From Leucosporidium creatinivorum (Eukaryota > Basidiomycota > Microbotryomycetes > Leucosporidiales > Leucosporidiaceae): DNA of 64,000 nucleotides. Positions 44,954 through 56,400 of this stretch are shown here, piece by piece (position 1 is the stretch's first letter; the number at the start of each line of letters is the position of its first letter). The position numbers were made by a program, and so were the translations under genes. The stretch covers positions 124,001 to 188,000 of the forward strand of contig BCKL01000009.1 of the NCBI GenBank assembly GCA_001600635.1. The letters are read 5' to 3'. A model generated the notes under the pieces. It was not told the origin of the DNA. It ran no database searches and saw only the letters and a program-made list of their open reading frames with translations.

Positions 44954-45102
44954 ATGGGGAAGCGGTAGAGAGGCTCGGTTCGCTTGCTTAGGTACATGTA
45001 ACACTCAGTTCTCGTTCGTGGCTTGTCCGCCCGAGAGCTACAAGGTCAGCTCCACCCGCTGCAACATCGCCGAACCCTTCGCCGAGCTGTCCCCCCGCCC
45101 TC

Positions 45103-46228
45103 TCAGACCCCGCCCCACCTCGCTCGAAGCTCGCTCTCCGAAACTCCACTCCTCTTAGATTGCCTCGCCGTCAGTGAGGGGACGTGTCCCAAGCTGTGCG
45201 GAATCAGCTGGTAGGGAATTGAGACGCCTCGCCGTTCGGCGTCGTCGTAGATGAACTGCAAATGGCGGGCAGCTGTCAGTTGGGAGGTCCCCGTGATCTA
45301 CAGAGTAGTAAAACCTACCTTTGCGTAGCCTCGAGCGGCGACGAGAGCCTGAAGGTGCACAATGGCGGGAAAGAAGGAGGTCAGCCGGGCGCCGAGGTCT
45401 CCCTGCAGCGAGAGTAGGGCAGAGTGTGCGGAAAAAGGAGTCTCAGACACGTACCCATCCCCTCTGCCAGCTATCGAGCGACAGCCAGTACTTCAAACAG
45501 ATGAACAGCGGCGCCGAGATCGCCTTCGAGTGGACGTCGTCGGCGGCAGAGAGAGAGCATCTGCTTGCACACGAGGTCGCAGTATAGCTTGATCCAATGT
45601 AGCGTCAGGGAGGAAGTCATGATCTGAAGCAAAGTGAGCAGGATGAGTGATCAGCGGGACGTTCTCTTAGTGAACCAGCTTGCGCCGAGCTTGCCGAGCA
45701 TGCGAACACGCGGGCTTTCACAGCTATAAGAAACCCCAGCTGCAGAGTCGGAAATGAAAAGCTCACCTGGAGAAACGGCCGACTGTTGTGGACCTCGCCG
45801 GTGTAGCGAGTCACGAATCCTGCCTCGTCGGAGGCTCGGATCGCAGCCTGCGTCTCTTTCCGTGCAAGGATGCGCGTACGAAGCTGTGGCGGGGAGGATG
45901 TGCCATCTGAAGCCTTCAAGAAGACCTTGAAACGTACCTGCTGATCCAAGGAACCAGGTTCAGCGGCCAATGGTCGAGTTGAGTTAGCTCACCCTCGGCC
46001 GAGCGCGGGAAGATGGGGCTGACGCCGACGAAGCACTCGGCCACCTGTACAGAGAAGCAGGTAAGCTGAGTATGTATCGGCTGATACAGGCCAACTGACC
46101 TCCGTCGAAAGCTTCAGCATTCCCAAGGCCTGCTTCCTCGTCAAGGGCCGTGACTTGGGGAAAGGAGCGACGCGGGCGGGTGTGTAGCCAGCGAAGTGAG
46201 TGCTTAAGTCAGCCTCAGTAACAGGCAT
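45103..46228 (-). CDS. Unknown HVPSLT-family protein, copy B
   Basis: The start MPVTEADLSTHFAGYTPARV at 46228 aligns with the other family members, including the PFP box in VAPFPKSRPLTRKQ. Later exons give VAECFVGVSPIFPRSAEG, LRTRILARKETQAAIRASDE, TRYTGEVHNSRPFLQ and a last exon with HSLGHVPSLTARQSKRSGVS then ESELRARWGGV and stop at 45103. The middle exon (about 45460-45630) reads as one product only if frame changes at the CT repeat near 45549-45557, so it may be decayed or misread there. Its neighbours are the aminotransferase (convergent) and the ATG44 3' end. Unlike the other copies it has no adjacent F-box gene. Function is unknown. Confidence 0.5.
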
Positions 46229-46693
46229 CTTGGTGATAGCAAGAATAAGCAAGGGTGAAGAGAGAGCAAGAAGAGCAGACAGCGAACTCCGCCCGGCAAA
46301 GAGCTGTCTCCTCGGCGTTCGTGTCCCCTCTGCAGCCCTTCCTCGAGCAGCACCGATGAACTTCTACAGCCGCTGGCGAGTGCGGTGGGCAACAGAAGCT
46401 CGGCTCCTGCACTGCCTTCAGCGCCTCGTCAATAGCCGCCCTCGTTGACGAGCTGCCGAGTCGACAAGCTCGGCGCAAGTTCATCGCCGAGGTCCAGGGA
46501 CAAGCGAGGATTTGGCGCGACTCTCAAACAGAGAATCCCATGCTCTACTCTGTGCTCCCAGCTCTCCTCGTCGATGTAAATGAAACATCCTGAACTTCAG
46601 TGATACAGATCGTCCCCTGCTCTTCCTACCTCGCTTCGCCATCCACCACCTCCTCCTCTTCCTCTCCCACTACCCATCTCCACCGGCTCCCAA
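46229..46693. other. Intergenic region between HVPSLT copy B and ATG44
   Basis: Upstream of copy B and downstream of ATG44. CT-rich from about 46610 to 46690. No gene or shared promoter block is seen. Confidence 0.45.
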
Positions 46694-48907
46694 TCACTTC
46701 TTCGGCTCCCTCTCGAACCATCCCGACGTATAACTCATCGCCGCCGTGTAATCAAACACCTTCTCGCCGACGCCGAGCACCGTTTCGGCCGTTTGACGCG
46801 CGGGGCCTTCGGGGAGACCGGAGGTAGTCAATCTGTGGCAAGAGGAAGAGGTAGAGTTAGCGAGTGCTCGTTGTCGGGGGTGGAAGGGCCTGGGTGAGAA
46901 AGGCTGCAAGGAAGGAGTGCCGAACGAACAGCCGACTGCTCCCTCGCGCACGTCGGTCGCCTCTGACACGCTCTTGTGCGGCAGTGCCGCGCTGCGACTC
47001 AGCCATAGGACTCGCCGACGAAGCAAGTCGTCCGCCGCCACACTTGGCAACGAGTCAACTCGCAGCGAAGAGTTGTCGCCGAGCCGCTCCTCAACGGGCT
47101 TGCTTAGCGAGATGATAGCAAGCAACACAGGAGAGCTCCAGCGCCAACCCCAACCATAGGGACCTACAACCGCAAGCCCTCGAGTTCGAAGGTGTGCGAT
47201 TGGAGCAACGGGGCTGGCAAGGTGCTGGCTCGTTCGGCCGTTCAGCGAGCGTTGCAGCTGGCCACGGAGCTGGATAAATAGCAGAGCACCATAGCACTCC
47301 ACAGCGCTACAGTTACTCGGCAAGCCAGCTTCATAGCGCCGTAAGCTTCGGCTCAGGCTTCCTCGCTCCCTCGAGCACCGCTCTGTTGCTGACGGCAACC
47401 CGAAGGCGGCAGCAGTCAGACCCCTCGTCGTCGCACGACGAAAGAGCCTGCGCTGCAGAGCCCTTCTTCACCCCGCAGCAGCGAGGCCTGGTTGAATGAG
47501 CGAGGCCAGAAGACCAAAAAGCAGCAGCGCCGAGCGAACAGCCAGCTGCTCAAACGAATCGCTCCAGTCGCCTCAGCCTCACTGGCGCATGGAAAGCTCG
47601 ACAGACCTACAGTTCGACGCAACAGCGCACAGGGGAGCAAGGGGCCCACCGCTCTACCGGGCAACGAGCCAACCTCGCGAGAGAGAACCGTCGCCGAGCT
47701 GCATCTCGTCGGCGTAACATCGTAGCAAGGCGCTATTGATACAAGCTCCAGCTGGCAACTATAGCGCCACCCCCATGCCCTCAAATAGAGAGCAAGACAG
47801 CGAAGCACGGCTCTGATAGCGCTGGCTCGACCACGACGCATCGAAGCGAGCTGCTGTCGTGACCAAGAGCGCGCAGCAGGGCAACACAGCACGTCGGGGT
47901 ACTACAGCATCTCTGCGCCTGCTCCTCAGGTACAGCAAACATCCTCTACCCCCGTTCCCTCCGTTTGGGCGAACGGCGCAGCTACTGCTGAGCGGCTCTC
48001 AGAGAAATCCAGCAGCCAGGGCAGCTCGACCTGCGGAGGGGCCGCCCTGTATTGCTGGTCTTCTCTTTCCCGCCAGCAAGACCCAGATGACTGAGCGAAA
48101 GGCGCTAAGGCGGAGCGGAGGAGCGCCGAGCGAGCAGCCTGCTGCCCTTTCAGAGCGCGCCAAGGGCTTCAGCCTCCTCGCTTTCTTGGCTGGTAAGTCT
48201 GTGAAGTACTCGATCTAGCGTTCGACGAGTGGCTTCGCCGAGAGCGAGTAACCCACCGCCCTACTGAGCGAAGCGCTCACTCGCGAAGGATCGTCGTCGC
48301 CGAGCTACTGCTCGTCATCGACGTAGTCTAGCAGCAGAGGGTTGACGGAACCAGCTTTCGGAGAAGTACCAGAGCTCCGACCTCGCACTCTCGACTCGAG
48401 AGCAAGACAGCGAAGCACGGCTCCCACGGCGCTGGCCCGTCAATCGTTCGACGGAGTGAGCTGTTTTGATCCGAAACGGGTAGCAGAGCACCGCAGTAGC
48501 CTCACGATACTACAGCGACTCGGCGTCCGCTCAGCAGTGCCGCAGCTCCCTCCCTCCCCAGCTCCTCCGGTTCAGCTGCCTCGCTCCAGCTCCCTCTGCT
48601 TTCGCTGCTGAGCCGCGTACGAGCTTCATAAGCAGGGCAGGCCTCCCGCCTACCAGACGAGCTGCCCTACCCTGCTCCTCTCTGCACCCGCTCAGCAGCT
48701 CGCCCTCCAATCCGCCAACCACGCGCATCGCTCATCGCCCTCTCCTCCCCTGCCAGCCTCGCCTCCCAGACCCGCCAGCCGACCAGCCCAGCAACCAGCA
48801 GCTCTGTAGCCAACTCACTGAAACCCAGTACTCCTCTTCACCCCCGCCACGACAGCGCTAACGAGGACCAAATCCAAAGCATAGTGCGTTAGGCGTCCTA
48901 GGACCAT
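46694..48907 (-). CDS. ATG44: Mitofissin Atg44 (DUF1748) with a 2-kb repeat-filled intron
   Basis: Exon 1 (48907-48819) encodes MVLGRLTHYALDLVLVSAVV then AGVKRSTGF. Exon 2 (46832-46694) encodes LTTSGLPEGPARQTAETVLG, VGEKVFDYTAAMSYTSGWFE and REPKK. The join (CA|A) keeps frame and gives 75 residues, the size of the DUF1748 family, with its N-terminal LGxLTHYAxDxVL, KRSTG and GExVFD...FER signatures. Family members act in the mitochondrial intermembrane space and drive membrane fission needed for mitophagy. The intron spans 46833-48818 (1,986 nt; donor GTGAGT, acceptor GCCACAG), over ten times typical introns here, and is filled by about three 610-bp tandem repeats. A 5'-UTR intron (49018-48949) with GCTGAC is also visible. 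Confidence 0.85.
46900..48818 (-). repeat. Tandem array of about 610-bp units inside the ATG44 intron
   Basis: An anchor like CTCGCGAA-GA-TCGTCGCCGAGC recurs near 47070, 47685 and 48290, spacing about 610 nt. A second anchor, GAGCAAGACAGCGAAGCACGG, occurs at about 47792 and 48402 with a weaker match near 47185. Units are diverged and carry no long conserved reading frame. Confidence 0.7.
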
Positions 48908-49312
48908 CGTTGCTTGCTCTTGCTGGTGGGTGATGTAGGAGTGGAGAGCTGTAGCAGAGTAGAGTCAGCTCAACCTCGCTGTACGGGAGAACAGAGCAGG
49001 GCGAGCGGCAGGACTCACGAGACCGAGCTGAGCTGATGAGGGCGTGTGAGGCGGAAGTGGGGAGCCGCGGTTGCTTGCTGGTGTGTAGAGGTAGAGGTGT
49101 AGGGCTGTAGGACGGTAGAGGTAGCGTGCTGTATACTGTGCTGTAGCTGTAGTCGAGTCGAGTTGAAGAAACGAGACGAATGAAGCGGGAGCGAAAGAGC
49201 CCTTGGCCGAATCGGCAGAGCAAGTCGTCGAGCTTCGGCAGGTGATAGGCGAAGCTTCGAGAGCTGAGATTCGATGTAGCAGGGCAGGTCAAGTATTGAC
49301 CTGGGGTAAGAT
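46900..49312 (-). repeat. IR2 left arm
   Basis: Inverted match to 57213-59650. It covers ATG44 leader, 5'-UTR intron, exon 1 and the repeat array. Similarity begins at the GCATCTTACCC string (49312 side; 57213 on the right). Confidence 0.75.
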
Positions 49313-49703
49313 GCACTCGACAGCCACAAGTGAGACCCTCACCGAGGCTCAGGAGCTCAGGAGCTGCGCGGGAGCGCTGTTCGGCGAAGAGGCTCTTGCT
49401 CACTCTCGCTGCCGTTCTCGGTTGGACTGTCCTCCTTAAAAACGAAAAACGATCAAGGAGGTGAAAGCTGAATTCGAAGACTGTCGCTCGAGTCCCTCTG
49501 CTTCTCCTGCCTCGTCCCCAATCCTTCCAGCGCCGACGTCGGCATCGCCGAGCTTCTCTCCCTGACCGACCTCCTCGAGCCTCAAGCTGTCCCGCAATCT
49601 CGAGCTGCGCGCACGTTTCTACAAGTAGGCAACCGGTCAGCTGAAGCCGCAGAACAGCGAAAAGAAGCAGGGAAAGCCTCACCTCGACCCGACTCTACCG
49701 AGC
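48908..49703. promoter_or_regulatory. ATG44 leader and upstream region
   Basis: 48908-49312 is shared with the right arm and includes a leader intron (49018-48949). 49313-49703 separates it from the F-box gene and holds that gene's 3'-UTR intron donor at 49682. No other gene is seen. Confidence 0.5.
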
Positions 49704-51273
49704 TCAGTTCCCTACGATCCCAAGCTCCTGCAGCAGCTCCTTGGCCTCCAATCTGCTCGCATCGGACCACCCTGAGCCATTCTCGGGGCCTATGTCGTAG
49801 TACTGAAGCCGCTGTAGCTGAGGAAGATGCCGCGAGCGGAGGAAGGCGAGGAGGACTGATGGCGAATAGTCCAGATCTCGAACGTCGAGGTGGGTGAGGG
49901 AGCGTGGGAGACGGCCAAGATTAATGATCGTGGACGCCTGCGGGAACTCCTCGGTCTCGATCTTGATGAAAGTCGTCGACGATGGTATGCTCGAGAGGAA
50001 GGAGTTGCACGCGGTGGCAACTTTTGACGCGCCTCGGTTTTCGACGATACCGTCGTAGTCGGATACGGCGAGACAGAGTGAACGCAGAGCCTGAAGGGGA
50101 GCGAAGGGAAAGTTGTAGAGTGACGGATCATTGACGTCGATGTGAAGAGTTGTCCTAGTGAGCGTCGACGAAGCTGATCGGGTGAGAGCCTTGAAGAGCG
50201 GAGCAATCCCGTGTGCTTGGCGAATAACCAACAGAACGAGATTGACCAAGGGTGCAGTGAAGTTGCGCGGGGTGCCGGCCTCTCCGCCGAGTCCCCGTAA
50301 GCCGAGCGTTTTGAGGTCGACCTGCTCGTCCAACATCTCCCAGAGCCCGACGTGCGGCGACAATCGACCCTGCGTCTCTTCCAAATTCGAAATGTCGTCG
50401 ACGACTGCCGACGTGAGTAGCTGGCGGCTGTTCCACAAGAGCTCGGCTAGGTAGACGGTGTCCTCGGCGGCCGCCACACGAAGCTGGACGTGGCGAAGCC
50501 TGCAGGCCTTGATGAGGGGTAGCAGGCCATCCAGGGTCCAAGAATATTGGTCCACTGGCTCGCCGGTTGTAACATGGACATCCAATCGCCGAACGAGCGA
50601 GGCGAGGTTGGGGTAGCGAATGAGGGTGGTCGTGAGCTCTTCGTAGTTGACAGCGATCTCAGTCTCGGCCCTGATGCTGCTGGGTTGTCCCACCGGGCGC
50701 CCTTCTTCCGGTCCAGTTCTTCATCGCGGACTGTCAGCCACAGCGTCTCGTAAAGAGCCTCTCGGGCGAGGGGGAGGAAAGTTTTGGAGACGAGGCAGCA
50801 GCGCGCGAGGTCCGATCTGGAGTGATGGTAGACGCCAAGTTGATGGAGGATGAGGGAGACGATCTCGGAGGGGAGAGTAGGGTGTGAAGGGTTGTAGGCC
50901 GTCGAGGCGGGAAGAGGGGAGGCGAGGAGAGCAATGGCTCGGGTGAGGAGGGCGGCGACAGATGCGACGTCGAGCAGGGAGAGCGAGGACGTAGGTGAGG
51001 TGGTAGCAGATTGAAGCTTATCGACAGCTTCCATGAGAGGGCGGGCGCTCTGTTGCGGAAGCGGAAGGCGGTAAGCTCACAAGAAAGCGCCGTCTGCACC
51101 GGTCCACGACTCACCGAAGCGTATCCAGCGGGCACCTCGATCTCCTGCAGCTCTCTCAGCTCCTCCAGCAATCGTCGACAGCTCCCCGACGGCAAGCGAC
51201 CCTTCTCCACGTCCAGCTGCGTCCAAAGCGTGATGACGGCCTTCTGTAGGCGAGTAGCGAGAGCGGTGGTCAT
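49704..51273 (-). CDS. F-box/LRR-like protein, family copy (apparent single frameshift)
   Basis: Exon 1 is MTTALATRLQKAVITLWTQL to PAGYAS, followed by a GTGAGTCG to CAACAG intron. Exon 2 begins SARPLMEAVDKLQSATTS with F-box HPTLPSEIVSLILHQL and ARCCLVSKTFLPLAREALYE. The frame changes once near 50690, between DEELDRKKGARW and the segment EIAVNYEELTTTLIRYPNLA; the rest is open to LLQELGIVGN. The closest paralogue is 885-2459. The break is a single small indel, so sequencing error is possible. It diverges from the intact HVPSLT-family gene at 52167. Confidence 0.7.
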
Positions 51274-51404
51274 GCTGGTCGATGCGCTGAGCTTCGCGCT
51301 TCCTCTTGATTGTCCTGCTGTAGCGAAGCGAGTCGAAAGCTGAAAGACGAGGTGAGGAGCGGAGGAAGAGAGGCGAAACCGCTCGCTCGTCGAAGTTGGA
51401 CGGG

Positions 51405-51439
51405 CTTGAGCTTCGACTACATCTTGCCGGCTGCTTCAA
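51405..51439 (-). promoter_or_regulatory. F-box family leader block (copy 3)
   Basis: Reverse-strand copy of the block at 16151-16184, ending 132 nt before the ATG at 51273. Confidence 0.5.
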
Positions 51440-52166
51440 GACCTCAGAGCTGGTTGATGTAAAGCTACAGGTGTTCGCCCAACCACCCTACCAGGCTGGA
51501 CCTCGCTCAGCACCTCAACGCTCGGCCGTTCGTTCGCGCTGCACAATCTTGCTCGCTCGCTACGCCCTTCGAGCGCGGGAGACATCTCTCGGATGCGGAA
51601 ATCTCGACCAGCTAGCTCGTCTCGACTGCGTCAGCTCTTCTTCTCTCGCTCTGGCTGCTCGGAGTAGGCGCTCGGCGGTGCAGTGCTCGCTGTCGGACCT
51701 GGTTCTGCCAGCAGCGCTGTACAGCAGAATCGGTCAGCTTGCACATCGCATCGCATTGAAGCTCTCAAGTCTCAAGTCTAAAAGGCGCCTCCCCCTCTTG
51801 ACACTGCGTCGAGCTGTGCTTTGGTGCTGCTTCGGCGGTCTTTCCGAGCCGCTGTTGGAGGAGAGGCGGGCTGACGTTCGACGTGCAGGAGCGGTGAGTC
51901 TCAGCCTGGTAGCACTCGAACCACCCACCACTTTGACCGTCAAAATCTGAGTCCTAGACCTTGCTGAACCGCTTGTCGAAGAGCTGAACGAACGCCGAGC
52001 ATCGCTCGCTCTCCCTCCTTTCCCCCGCTCTCACTCGTATGTCCGAAGGCTGTACGTAGCAGGGAGTCATGAAATCCCCTCTGCGATGCTTTGTCAAATG
52101 ACGCACATCTTCCGCTCTTCTCTTCTCTCGCCACTCCTTCACACTGGCTCCGAGTGGTCGACTCGA

Positions 52167-53114
52167 ATGCCCCTCTCCTACGACCACGTCGCCTCCGTCT
52201 GGGCCGATCTCACGGCAGTCGGGGAATTCCCTCTTCCCCCATCTCCTCTCAACCAGGATTATGCTCTGACCATGTGCAGAGTCGCCGAAGGAGTGGCACT
52301 CGCCTTTCTCGGCGATCCAGCCTTCAACCTGCGCCCCTTCCTGCCCCTTGCCGACGAGAAATCGCTGCACCACGCTCAGCTGGTCTTGGACACCATTCGG
52401 ACCAAGATACGCAAGATCAAGGGACGGCGATCCGCCACCAAGGTGTTGCTGGAAAGGGATGAGCCAGGCAGCGCCTTCGCCGGAAAGGACAAGCAGCATA
52501 CCAACCGGCCCCTCATCTACGTGAGCTCAGCAGCATCGGCATGTTCTAGATTCTGATCCAGGGCTGACCAACTTCGTCGAGACAGCTGCTCTTCGTTGAC
52601 GAGTCCCACCACGTTTGCTTCGAGTACGTCAAGGCCAGGCTGGACGACTGTTTGAAGTCTTCCCAGACGCTCGATAGTGTGGAGAAAGACCTCTTCCTTG
52701 GCTATCGAGACTGGCACAAGGAACACAGTACCGCCTGGCTGCGAGCAAACGTAGGTTTTTGTTTCTCGGCGCTCGGCGCTCGCTCGTCGCGGGCCAGCAT
52801 TAACGCTCTATTCTTCTAGACGTTCCTGGCCGCTCGCGATTATCAAGCTGTAGGTAGATAGTGCGCAGTGATTCCCCGCCCGACCTCGCGGCAGGCGTTC
52901 AAGAAGCAGCCTCTTGGCGTTGACTAATCTCCTTTCCCCCTCCGCCGAGCAGGAGATCTGGAATGAACACGAGCGACGCACGGCTGCGGCTGCAGCCATG
53001 GCTCAGCATCACATCTTCCAGCCTAGTCTGGCGCATGTGCCGAGCCTTACCCCTCGTCAGGCGAGGAGGAACGGGATCAGCGAGGAGGAGCTTCGGCGCA
53101 GGTGGGCTAAGTGA
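52167..53114 (+). CDS. Unknown HVPSLT-family protein, intact copy A (236 aa)
   Basis: Exons are 52167-52520, 52586-52750, 52820-52849 (30 nt) and 52953-53114, all in frame. The protein begins MPLSYDHVASVWADLTAVGE and continues FPLPPSPLNQDYALTMCRVA, EGVALAFLGDPAFNLRPFLP. The middle is LLFVDESHHVCFEYVKARLD to LFLGYRDWHKEHSTAWLRAN. The end is FQPSLAHVPSLTPRQARRNG then ISEEELRRRWAK. No signal peptide, membrane span or known catalytic motif is evident. The reading frame stays open upstream to 51951, with a stretch LAEPLVEELNERRASLA also found near copy D, so a longer N-terminus is possible. It is head-to-head with the F-box gene at 51273. Function is unknown; I do not recognise the family. Confidence 0.75.
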
Positions 53115-53482
53115 GGGTTGCGGTGGGTCAAGATGGGGATGAGGGACTGCACGATTGTAACAGTTAGCTTTCAAAGCTCAACTACATCCGAGCCAGGAGG
53201 TGCACCAGCTGCTCGCAGATTGACCAGCTTCGGCGAAACCCTCGGCGGCGTTTCGTTCCTCAGCGATATAAGTAGCGAGCTCGTCTGTCATCCCTTTCAA
53301 GGCTTCCCGAGCTCAAGTCGTCGACAATGCACCGCTCAGCTCGACCAAGTTGTGTCCGCTGCACGCTCCGTCGAGCCTCCTCGCAACTCTCGGCGTCGCC
53401 TCTCCCGCTCTCGGCGCTCATGTCGTAGACGTACAGAACCTCCCTCCTTTGCAATCTCCCTCCAGCTAGACTATACCACCCT
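53115..53482. other. Convergent intergenic region
   Basis: Between HVPSLT copy A and eIF2 gamma 3' ends. No gene, repeat or RNA is recognised. Confidence 0.5.
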
Positions 53483-56400
53483 CTAGTAATCCTCAGGCAA
53501 CTCAAACTCGGTTCCCCTCCTAACGCTTCCCCATCCTGTTCAGCGAAGGCGAGCGTAGCGAGCGTGGTCAGCTTCCATCCTCCTCCTCCTCAGCAAGGAA
53601 AAGCGCAAGAAAGAAAACTCACCAATCAACCTCCAATGCTTATCAATCCTCCTGCTCAAGGCGACCTTCTCCCCAATCTCGGTCGCCGCGGGCGTGTTCA
53701 ACAAAATCTTGGCCAGATCCGCCTTGACACTGACGACGCGGCCGCCTTCCGAAGTGGACCCAATGTTGACCATGAGGATCTCATTCTTGGCGAGTTTTTG
53801 GACCTGCGAGCGTGGGCGAGCGTCAGCGAGCCCCGTTCTTCTCTCCTCCCTCGGCGCCGGCGCGCGCAAGATAGCAGAAAGAGGGGCCGGGCAGAGGAGT
53901 AGGAGTAGACAAAAAGAAACGCACCTTCGTCTGCTTCTTATCATCCGTCTTGACGCCCAACAACCTCCTCAACAAGAAGTAGTTGATCTCAATCTCGGTG
54001 TAAATCGAGGGCAACGAGCCCTTGGATCCGAGCACTTGGCCGACGAGACGATCTCCGCGGGTCAGCTGGGGGTCGATGACTGTAGCCGAGCGTCAGCGAG
54101 GCGGGTGGTGGTGTTCGGGAGGTAGGGGTTAGGGAGGAGTCAGCAAACACGGCTCGGTGGGCGCTTTGTCCTCGTCCNCCCCCGCCCCCCCCCCCTGGCT
54201 CGAGACGTACGCGTTCCCACACCAATCAAACCACCCGGTACCGCAAACTTCAACTCATTCTTCTCGGCGAGGAGGGTGATAATCTTGCTCCTAATGGGCT
54301 TGCAGTTGATCTTGCCCTCCGCGTCCTTGGAGACGACACCGGGGCGGACTTCGATCTCTTGGCCGAGCTGTTGGGGGAGGGGAGGAAGCGAGGATTCGAG
54401 CGAGTTGGGGAGGAGGGCGAGTGGGGGGAAGAAGGGGGAGCGAGGGAGAAGTTGGCGTGGTGTGGAGAAGGGAGTGGCAGAGGTGGAGTGAGTGAGAGAG
54501 GAGCGGCAGAAGAGAAGAGGAAGAGGAAGAGGAAGAGGTGGAGAGAGCGAGAGGAAGAGAGTCAGCGAGTCGACCGACGAAAGGCGAGTCGCGAGCCGAG
54601 CCGAGCCATCGCCGCCGTCGTCGTCGTCTCGAGAGAAAGAGGCTCCCAAACTCACCCTCAACACACCCTTCAACAACGACCCACCCGCCACACCGCCCTT
54701 CAAATCCCCCACTTCCGCACCCGGCTTATTAACATCAAAGCTCCTAATGACAATCAACTTGGGGGCGGTCGTGAAATCCCTCACGGGGACTGGGATCTTG
54801 GTGACAATGTACTCTACGAGGGCGTCGATATTGTACCGCAGTTGCGCCGAGATGGGGATGATGGGAGCAGAGTCGGCGACGGTGCCTTTGACGAAGGAGA
54901 GGATCGATTGTTGGTGCTCCGAGGCTTGGGCTTCGCGGATGAGGTCGACTTTGTTCTGTTGTGTGTGGGGGTGTAGTAGATCGGAGAAGGGAGGGGAGAG
55001 GGAGAGAAGGCAAGGCGAGGCGAGGAGGTTAGCTATCGTCCCCTCTCCTCCCGTCCTCGCTCGGCCCACCCCCACCCCTCCGCAGCAGAACAGAACGAGC
55101 GGCCCAACAAACTCACCTGCAGCACCAAAATATGCTTCAACTTCATAATCTCAATCGCGGCCAAATGCTCGCTCGTCTGAGGCTGAGGGCAGGGCTCGTT
55201 CGCGGCGATGAGGAGCAAGGCGGCGTCCATCACGGCTGCTCCGTTGAGCATGGTGGCCATGAGAATGTCGTGACCGGGGCAATCGACGAAGGAGACGTGG
55301 CTGCGGGGGAGTGAGGGGTTGGGGGATGGGGGAGTGGGAGGGAGGGGAGGGAGCGAGAAGGTCAGCGACCGAACGCCGAGAGAGAGAGAAGCCAGAGCCA
55401 AAGACAACCCACCGAAGGAGCGTCATAGTTCCACCGCACTTGGGCACCTCGCAAGGGGGATGATCCTCCTTATCCGACGAGTAACTCCTGTAGCTGCCGG
55501 GGCGCTCGCACGAAGGGTTTTGGCACTTGTAGATCTGTTCGGCGCGGCGAGCGTCAGCGAGCCCATCCCTCGACAGAAAAAAGGAAGCGAGAGAGGGAAG
55601 GAGAAGGAGAGAGAGACAGAGGACGAACCTTGGCATTGGCGTAACCGAGCTTGATGGTAATGTTGCGCTCCAACTCGTTCTTGAAGCGGACGGTTTGGAC
55701 CCCCGAGATGGCTTTGACGGTTTGCGACTTGCCGTGCGCGACGTGGCCGATGGTTCCTGTTGCGTTTGATAGAGAGGGTGGGTTAGCGACTGGTCTGGTG
55801 GGTTGGGTGAGAGCTGAATACGAGAAGCGAAAGGAGGGCGAGCGGGAGAAGCGAGAAGCTCCTCCAGGTTCGGCCGAGCTGCTACCCGTCTCCAGCGGCT
55901 TCAAAGTTGGTCTTGAGATCCCTCGATCTCTCTGCACTCCCTCTGAGCAGTGCAGTAGCTCTTCCTCCCTTTACAGTCCCGCTTTGCGTCCCCTCAGCGA
56001 AACAAAGAAGCCAGCGAGCGATGCAACTCGGTCCCAACGATGTCAGCCTCGGCGCGGTTGCTATTGAGGATGAACTAGAGTACTGGTGAGAACAGCCTCT
56101 GCCGCTCTGCACCCCAACTGCTCAGCTCCCTAACCAGTCGACCGCGTGCTTTGAAAGCGCGTTGGCAACAAAGCCCTTGCGAGCGGGTCAGGATGGCAGC
56201 AAGAGGGTGCTATCTGCCTGGAAGCCACCAGCCTAGCTAATAGGCTGTAGCACAGTATTCCCCTCTCCCTGCCTGGCCCTCCCTCGCCGTTCCCTCGCCG
56301 TCCTAAGCTCTACGCGTCAGCTCCCTCCTCCTCCCCATCTCCTGCCTGCTCTCCCAGCTCCCTGCCAACGCCCCAGAGTTGTCCGACTGACCAATGTTGA

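Noticed and set aside
56021-56089. Small + strand ORF inside the eIF2 gamma first intron
   Set aside because: Twenty-two codons, no homologue recognised, and no conserved context.
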